Shown in pieces: positions 6,529 through 8,929 of a DNA stretch of 8,929 bases (the first letter of the stretch is position 1; the number at the start of each line of letters is the position of its first letter). The notes under the pieces were generated by a model. The model searched no databases and was not told where the DNA came from. It saw nothing but the letters and a program-made list of their open reading frames with translations. The translations under genes were made by a program, and so were the position numbers. This stretch comes from Candidatus Woesearchaeota archaeon (GTDB lineage: Archaea > Nanobdellota > Nanobdellia > Woesearchaeales > JABIAG01). The DNA lies in the NCBI GenBank assembly GCA_019323235.1, contig JAHWHN010000141.1, forward strand, positions 1-8,929, given 5' to 3'.

Positions 6529-7248
6529 ATGGCAATTAGAGAAAATATTGAGAAATTATATTCTTGTTTGGAAAGTGCAGTTAAATATGAAGTAGATTTA
6601 TCAAAGCCAGTTATGGCAAGTTTAGATTTTAATATTTGTCGTCAGAATTTATACATACAAGATTGGAAAACAATTATTAATAGATTAAGAAAAGAAATTG
6701 AACAATTATCTTTAGAAGAACTTGATGAACAATCTAAGAGAGGTATGTTAAATTTAGTTGAGAAGTTAGATTTAGGTAAAGATTTAGATAAAGCAATGAT
6801 TGATCAATTATTAAATTCATCAAAAAAAATAAAATTAGTACAACAACAAGAAAAAATCCAACTTCCTACAACAATTCCTTCTGAAATCTTTCCAGAATTA
6901 GAATCTGATGTGAATGAATTGGGAAAGTGTTATGCTTCAGGATGTTTCAGAAGTTGTGTTATCTTATGTGGAAGAATTTTAGAAATAGTTTTACATAGAA
7001 AATATTATGATTTAACTGGAAATGACTTATTGGAAAAAAGTCCGGGTATTGGTTTAGGAAACTTAATTGCTAAAATGAAAGAAAGAAACCTAGAATTTGA
7101 TCCAGGAATTACTCAACAAATTCATTTAGTAAATCAAGTTAGAATATTTTCAGTACATAAAAAACAACAACCTTTCTATCCATCAAAACAACAAGCTTAC
7201 GCTATGATTTTGTACACAATGGATATTTTAGAGAAGTTATTTGCCTAA
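6529..7248 (+). CDS. Protein with HEPN/DUF4145-like C-terminal domain
   Basis: This is a 239-residue soluble protein. Residues 1 to about 110 are helical and charged, with no recognised domain. Residues about 120-239 resemble the DUF4145/HEPN-type helical fold: ELESDVNELGKCYASGCFRS, then a helix with RILEIVLHRKYY (149-160), and VNQVRIFSVHKK near the end. In that last segment Arg205 and His210 form an R-x4-H arrangement, the active-site pattern of HEPN ribonucleases. Many DUF4145 proteins are not known nucleases, so catalysis is an inference. No nucleotidyltransferase (MNT) partner or antitoxin gene is adjacent, so a standard HEPN-MNT toxin-antitoxin pair is not seen. The start is fixed by the TATA box. 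The gene sits between nre and the aIF5A operon without obvious cotranscription with either. Confidence 0.7.
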   Translation: MAIRENIEKLYSCLESAVKYEVDLSKPVMASLDFNICRQNLYIQDWKTIINRLRKEIEQLSLEELDEQSKRGMLNLVEKLDLGKDLDKAMIDQLLNSSKKIKLVQQQEKIQLPTTIPSEIFPELESDVNELGKCYASGCFRSCVILCGRILEIVLHRKYYDLTGNDLLEKSPGIGLGNLIAKMKERNLEFDPGITQQIHLVNQVRIFSVHKKQQPFYPSKQQAYAMILYTMDILEKLFA

Positions 7249-7265
7249 TTTCTAAAAATATATCA

Positions 7266-7280
7266 TTTTTTTAGATTTTT
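7266..7280 (+). terminator. T-rich tract, possible terminator of the gene ending at 7248
   Basis: Seven T residues, AGA interruption, then five T residues, 18 bases past the stop codon. Archaeal RNA polymerase terminates on such T-runs without a hairpin. It lies immediately before the aIF5A promoter. Confidence 0.35.
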
Positions 7281-7287
7281 CAAAACC

Positions 7288-7295
7288 TTTATAAA
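7288..7295 (+). promoter_or_regulatory. TATA box and BRE-like element of the aIF5A-L40e operon
   Basis: AAAACC (7282-7287) is followed by TTTATAAA, centred 30.5 bases before the ATG at 7322. The RNA start is therefore expected about four bases before the start codon, giving a near-leaderless mRNA. The BRE-like bases are identical to those before trpS. Confidence 0.75.
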
Positions 7296-7321
7296 GAGAA
7301 TAAATTCTCCAGATTATTACA

Positions 7322-7720
7322 ATGGGAGAAACAAAACCAGCTGGAATAGGAACTTTAACAAAAGGTAGTTATGTTGTTATTGATGGAGTAGCTTCAAAAG
7401 TTACTGATACTCAAACTTCACGTCCTGGAAAACACGGACACGCAAAAGTAAGACTTACTGCTGTTGGATTAATAGATGGTAAGAAAAGAGTTACTGTTGC
7501 CCCAGGTCATGATAACATTGATGTACCAATTATTGAGAAAAAAAGTGCTCAAGTACTTTCAATAAATGGTGATAAAGTTAACGTAATGGATTCAGAAACA
7601 TATGAAACATTCGACTTAGACATTCCTGAAGAATTAAAGGATGAAATTGTTGAAGGATGTAATGTTTTATATTGGGATATTTTGGATACTAAAGTTATCA
7701 AACAAGTTAAATCAGAATAG
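7322..7720 (+). CDS. eif5A: Translation factor aIF5A
   Basis: aIF5A (homologue of eIF5A and bacterial EF-P) binds the ribosome and relieves stalls at difficult peptide bonds such as polyproline. The 132-residue length is normal for archaea. The N-terminal SH3-like barrel begins with 'LTKGSYVVIDGVASKV', followed by the hypusine loop PGKHGHAKVRL (35-45); Lys37 is the residue expected to be converted to (deoxy)hypusine. The C-terminal OB-fold covers about residues 73-132 and ends VKQVKSE. The hypusine-forming enzymes (deoxyhypusine synthase) are not encoded here. It is followed after ten bases by the L40e gene, forming a translation operon. The near-leaderless start follows a strong promoter. 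The stop is TAG, overlapping the Shine-Dalgarno of the next gene. Confidence 0.96.
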   Translation: MGETKPAGIGTLTKGSYVVIDGVASKVTDTQTSRPGKHGHAKVRLTAVGLIDGKKRVTVAPGHDNIDVPIIEKKSAQVLSINGDKVNVMDSETYETFDLDIPEELKDEIVEGCNVLYWDILDTKVIKQVKSE

Positions 7721-7723
7721 AGG
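7719..7723 (+). promoter_or_regulatory. Shine-Dalgarno site of L40e
   Basis: AGAGG, seven bases before the ATG at 7731, overlaps the TAG stop of aIF5A. As an internal operon gene L40e cannot be leaderless, and it is the only internal operon gene here with a visible ribosome binding site. Confidence 0.6.
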
Positions 7724-7730
7724 ATAAAAA

Positions 7731-7892
7731 ATGGCAAAATTCGAAGAAGCACTTGAAAGAAATTACGGAAGAAAATTCGTTTGTAAAATTTGTAAAGCAG
7801 TTATTAAAGGTGATACTTTAAAAATGCTTGATAAAAAATTAAAGTGCAGATCTTGCGGTTCTAAGAAATTAAGAACTCCTAGGAAGAAATAA
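7731..7892 (+). CDS. rpl40e: Large-subunit ribosomal protein L40e
   Basis: This is a 53-residue zinc-ribbon protein of the archaeal/eukaryotic large ribosomal subunit. It begins MAKFEEALERNYGRKFVC and contains two CxxC knuckles, Cys18/Cys21 and Cys39/Cys42, followed by the typical basic ending KCRSCGSKKLRTPRKK. The cysteine spacing and the 'CRSCGSKKLR' end match archaeal L40e, and the length is normal for the family. In eukaryotes the counterpart is made as a ubiquitin fusion; here it is free-standing. It is the second gene of the aIF5A operon, ten bases downstream, with its own Shine-Dalgarno. It is too short to be picked up by a 60-residue ORF cut-off. Confidence 0.93.
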   Translation: MAKFEEALERNYGRKFVCKICKAVIKGDTLKMLDKKLKCRSCGSKKLRTPRKK

Positions 7893-7902
7893 GCCATAAT
7901 TA

Positions 7903-7929
7903 GTGTTTCAAAGATAATTCTTTGGACAC
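7903..7929 (+). other. Inverted repeat downstream of L40e (hairpin 1)
   Basis: GTGT-TT-CAAAG pairs with CTTTG-G-ACAC around a six-base ATAATT loop: nine Watson-Crick pairs, one G-T pair and one bulged T. There is no T-run directly after it. It may stabilise the 3' end of the operon mRNA or be a protein-binding site; it lies too far (over 100 bases) from the ahpC TATA box for a classical operator. Confidence 0.4.
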
Positions 7930-7947
7930 AAAATATCATAATTCTTA

Positions 7948-7990
7948 CCAGAAATCTTATTTTCTGGAAATTTATTTTTAATTTTGTTTT
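7948..7990 (+). terminator. Hairpin plus T-rich tail (hairpin 2), likely operon terminator
   Basis: CCAGAAA (7948-7954) and TTTCTGG (7961-7967) form a perfect seven-pair stem with a six-base loop. The stem is followed by T-rich sequence to about 7990. This fits termination of the aIF5A-L40e transcript. The rest of the 210-base gap to ahpC holds only the other hairpin and the ahpC promoter; no small ORF or tRNA is visible. Confidence 0.4.
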
Positions 7991-8050
7991 AAGAGTACTT
8001 CAAAAATTTAATAATAAATATACTTTTTCCAAAACATTAATAAGTATCTT

Positions 8051-8058
8051 TTTTATAC
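8051..8058 (+). promoter_or_regulatory. TATA box of the peroxiredoxin gene
   Basis: TTTTATAC is centred about 48 bases before the ATG at 8103, so the RNA should start near 8081 and carry a leader of about 22 bases that contains the Shine-Dalgarno. This differs from the leaderless genes around it. Confidence 0.5.
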
Positions 8059-8087
8059 TGATAACAAATCAAAATCTATAATTAATT

Positions 8088-8093
8088 AGGAGG
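8088..8093 (+). promoter_or_regulatory. Strong Shine-Dalgarno of the peroxiredoxin gene
   Basis: AGGAGG, nine bases before the ATG at 8103, is a full-strength ribosome binding site and confirms that start codon. It is the strongest such site in the window. Confidence 0.8.
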
Positions 8094-8102
8094 AATAAAA
8101 AA

Positions 8103-8666
8103 ATGATAAACATAAACGTAGAAGCACCAAAATTTAGTGGTATGGCTTTTCAAGACAACGATTTTAAGGAAATACATTTAGAAGATTTAAAGGGGAAATT
8201 TGTAGTACTATTTTTCTATCCAGCTGACTTCACATTTGTATGTCCAACAGAATTAGAAGATATGGCAGAACATTATGATGAATTACGGGATTTAAACACT
8301 GAAGTTCTTTCTGTTTCAACAGACACTCATTTTGTACATGCAGCTTGGCATCAAAAAAGTCCAATGATTGGAAAAATCAGATTTCCAATGTTAGCAGACC
8401 CAAGACATTCTATTGCTAAAGATTATGGAGTTCTAAGAGAAAATGAAGGTGTTGCAGATAGAGCAACAATTGTAATTGACCCAGATGGAATTGTAAAAGC
8501 TGTTGAAGTAACTGATGAACCAATTGGTAGAAATGCTAAAGAATTAATCAGAAAAATTAAAGCAATGAAATTCGCTAGAGAAAATCCAGGAAATGTATGC
8601 CCTGCAAAATGGGAACCGGGTAAAGAAACATTAAAACCAGGATTAGATTTAGTAGGAAACTTATAG
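8103..8666 (+). CDS. ahpC: 2-Cys peroxiredoxin, AhpC type
   Basis: This thiol peroxidase reduces hydrogen peroxide and organic peroxides in the cytoplasm. The 187 residues match the typical AhpC length. The active-site segment is FYPADFTFVCPTE, with peroxidatic Cys47 and the supporting Thr44 (Px3TxxC pattern). The resolving cysteine is Cys166 in NPGNVCPAKWEPG, as in typical 2-Cys enzymes that form a disulfide between subunits. No AhpF or other reductase gene is adjacent, so the electron donor (thioredoxin-like system) must be elsewhere. The gene is monocistronic, with its own promoter, a strong Shine-Dalgarno and a hairpin terminator overlapping its stop codon. This expression layout is unlike its leaderless neighbours, suggesting either high demand or acquisition from another lineage. 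Confidence 0.96.
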   Translation: MININVEAPKFSGMAFQDNDFKEIHLEDLKGKFVVLFFYPADFTFVCPTELEDMAEHYDELRDLNTEVLSVSTDTHFVHAAWHQKSPMIGKIRFPMLADPRHSIAKDYGVLRENEGVADRATIVIDPDGIVKAVEVTDEPIGRNAKELIRKIKAMKFARENPGNVCPAKWEPGKETLKPGLDLVGNL

Positions 8667-8695
8667 GTTTCCAATTTTTTATTTTTTTATTTTCT
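8655..8695 (+). terminator. Hairpin-T-tract terminator of ahpC
   Basis: GGAAAC (8655-8660) and GTTTCC (8667-8672) form a perfect six-pair stem whose six-base loop contains the TAG stop codon. It is followed by T6, A, T7, A, T4. The left arm encodes the penultimate Gly-Asn codons. It has the form of a bacterial intrinsic terminator; the T-tract alone would suffice for archaeal polymerase. Confidence 0.6.
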
Positions 8696-8706
8696 AATTA
8701 GCAACA

Positions 8707-8714
8707 TTTATATA
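8707..8714 (+). promoter_or_regulatory. TATA box for the gene at 8737
   Basis: A perfect TTTATATA is centred 26.5 bases before the ATG at 8737, again predicting a leaderless mRNA. Confidence 0.75.
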
Positions 8715-8736
8715 TCATATTCTCAAATATCTATTC

Positions 8737-8929
8737 ATGAATTTTAATTTAGACTTTCAATGGGTATCTTTAATAGTATTCTTAGTAGTAATGAGTTTAG
8801 TTATTTTAAAGCATAAAAGAAAATTAGAAATACAAAAAATGTTATTTCCAGTTTTATATGCTGGATTATTCAGAACTGGTTTTGGAATCGAGTTTATGAA
8901 AAAGATTTCAAAAAAATATCAAGAATTAA
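8737..8929 (+). CDS. N-terminal part of a membrane protein, probably site-2 protease (M50)-like
   Basis: Only the first 64 residues are in the window; the frame is open to the right edge. It begins MNFNLDFQ, then one membrane segment (about residues 9-24), then a basic stretch KHKRKLEIQK and 'LYAGLFRTGFGIEFMKKISKKY'. This arrangement, one N-terminal helix followed by a basic segment and an RT-x-G-x-x-x-M-K/D pattern, recalls archaeal DPANN site-2 protease-like (M50) membrane metalloproteases as I remember them. The catalytic HExxH would lie outside the window, so the assignment is tentative. The start is well supported by the TATA box at exact leaderless spacing. Confidence 0.6.
   Translation, partial: MNFNLDFQWVSLIVFLVVMSLVILKHKRKLEIQKMLFPVLYAGLFRTGFGIEFMKKISKKYQEL

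Noticed and set aside
7549..8674. Minus-strand open frames inside aIF5A (7549-7752) and ahpC (8423-8674)
   Set aside because: They are antisense to clearly identified genes and have Ser/Thr-rich shadow composition.
1..8929. No gene in the window uses TGA as stop, suggesting possible codon reassignment
   Set aside because: None of the genes contains an in-frame TGA either, and avoidance of TGA among about a dozen stops can occur by chance at low GC.
1..8929. CRISPR array, transposon ends, tRNA or rRNA genes
   Set aside because: No regularly spaced repeats, transposase-like ORFs, cloverleaf-like segments or rRNA-like sequence were seen on either strand.

Overview
The window looks like a stretch of a very AT-rich archaeal chromosome. 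The evidence for an archaeon is gene content plus promoter type. It carries an archaeal Nre-family repair protein, aIF5A with a hypusine loop, ribosomal protein L40e, an archaeal/eukaryotic-type tryptophanyl-tRNA synthetase and a TruD pseudouridine synthase. Most genes are preceded by a TATA box of the form TTTATATA or TTTATAAA. The low GC, compact layout and many small unassignable proteins suggest a DPANN-type archaeon (Woesearchaeota/Pacearchaeota-like), but that lineage is an inference.

Layout, left to right. The 3' part of truD enters from the left edge (1-659). A 400-residue TctA-like (COG1784-type) membrane permease follows (742-1944). Next comes a convergent pair of unrecognised genes: a coiled-coil protein on + (1980-2858) and a small protein on - (2855-3349). 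A divergent promoter region separates these from trpS (3475-4581), which is followed after one base by an unrecognised gene (4583-5104). A probable tiny acidic ORF lies on - at 5101-5217. The Nre-family gene (5322-6488) ends in a PCNA-binding-type motif and is followed by a protein with a HEPN/DUF4145-like C-terminal half (6529-7248). The aIF5A-L40e operon (7322-7892) comes next, then a 2-Cys peroxiredoxin of the AhpC type (8103-8666). The beginning of a probable site-2 protease-like membrane protein runs off the right edge (8737-8929).

Functionally this is a housekeeping region: translation (trpS, aIF5A, L40e, truD), DNA repair (nre), oxidative defence (ahpC) and membrane functions. I see no mobile element, CRISPR array, rRNA or tRNA. 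Less ordinary points are a nearly fixed TATA-to-ATG distance (26.5 bases in four genes), implying leaderless mRNAs and correcting two gene starts; two convergent gene pairs that each share one TTAA as both stop codons; an unannotated small acidic ORF; an Nre protein lacking a cysteine zinc motif but keeping a C-terminal PIP-like motif; and several proteins I could not place in any family.
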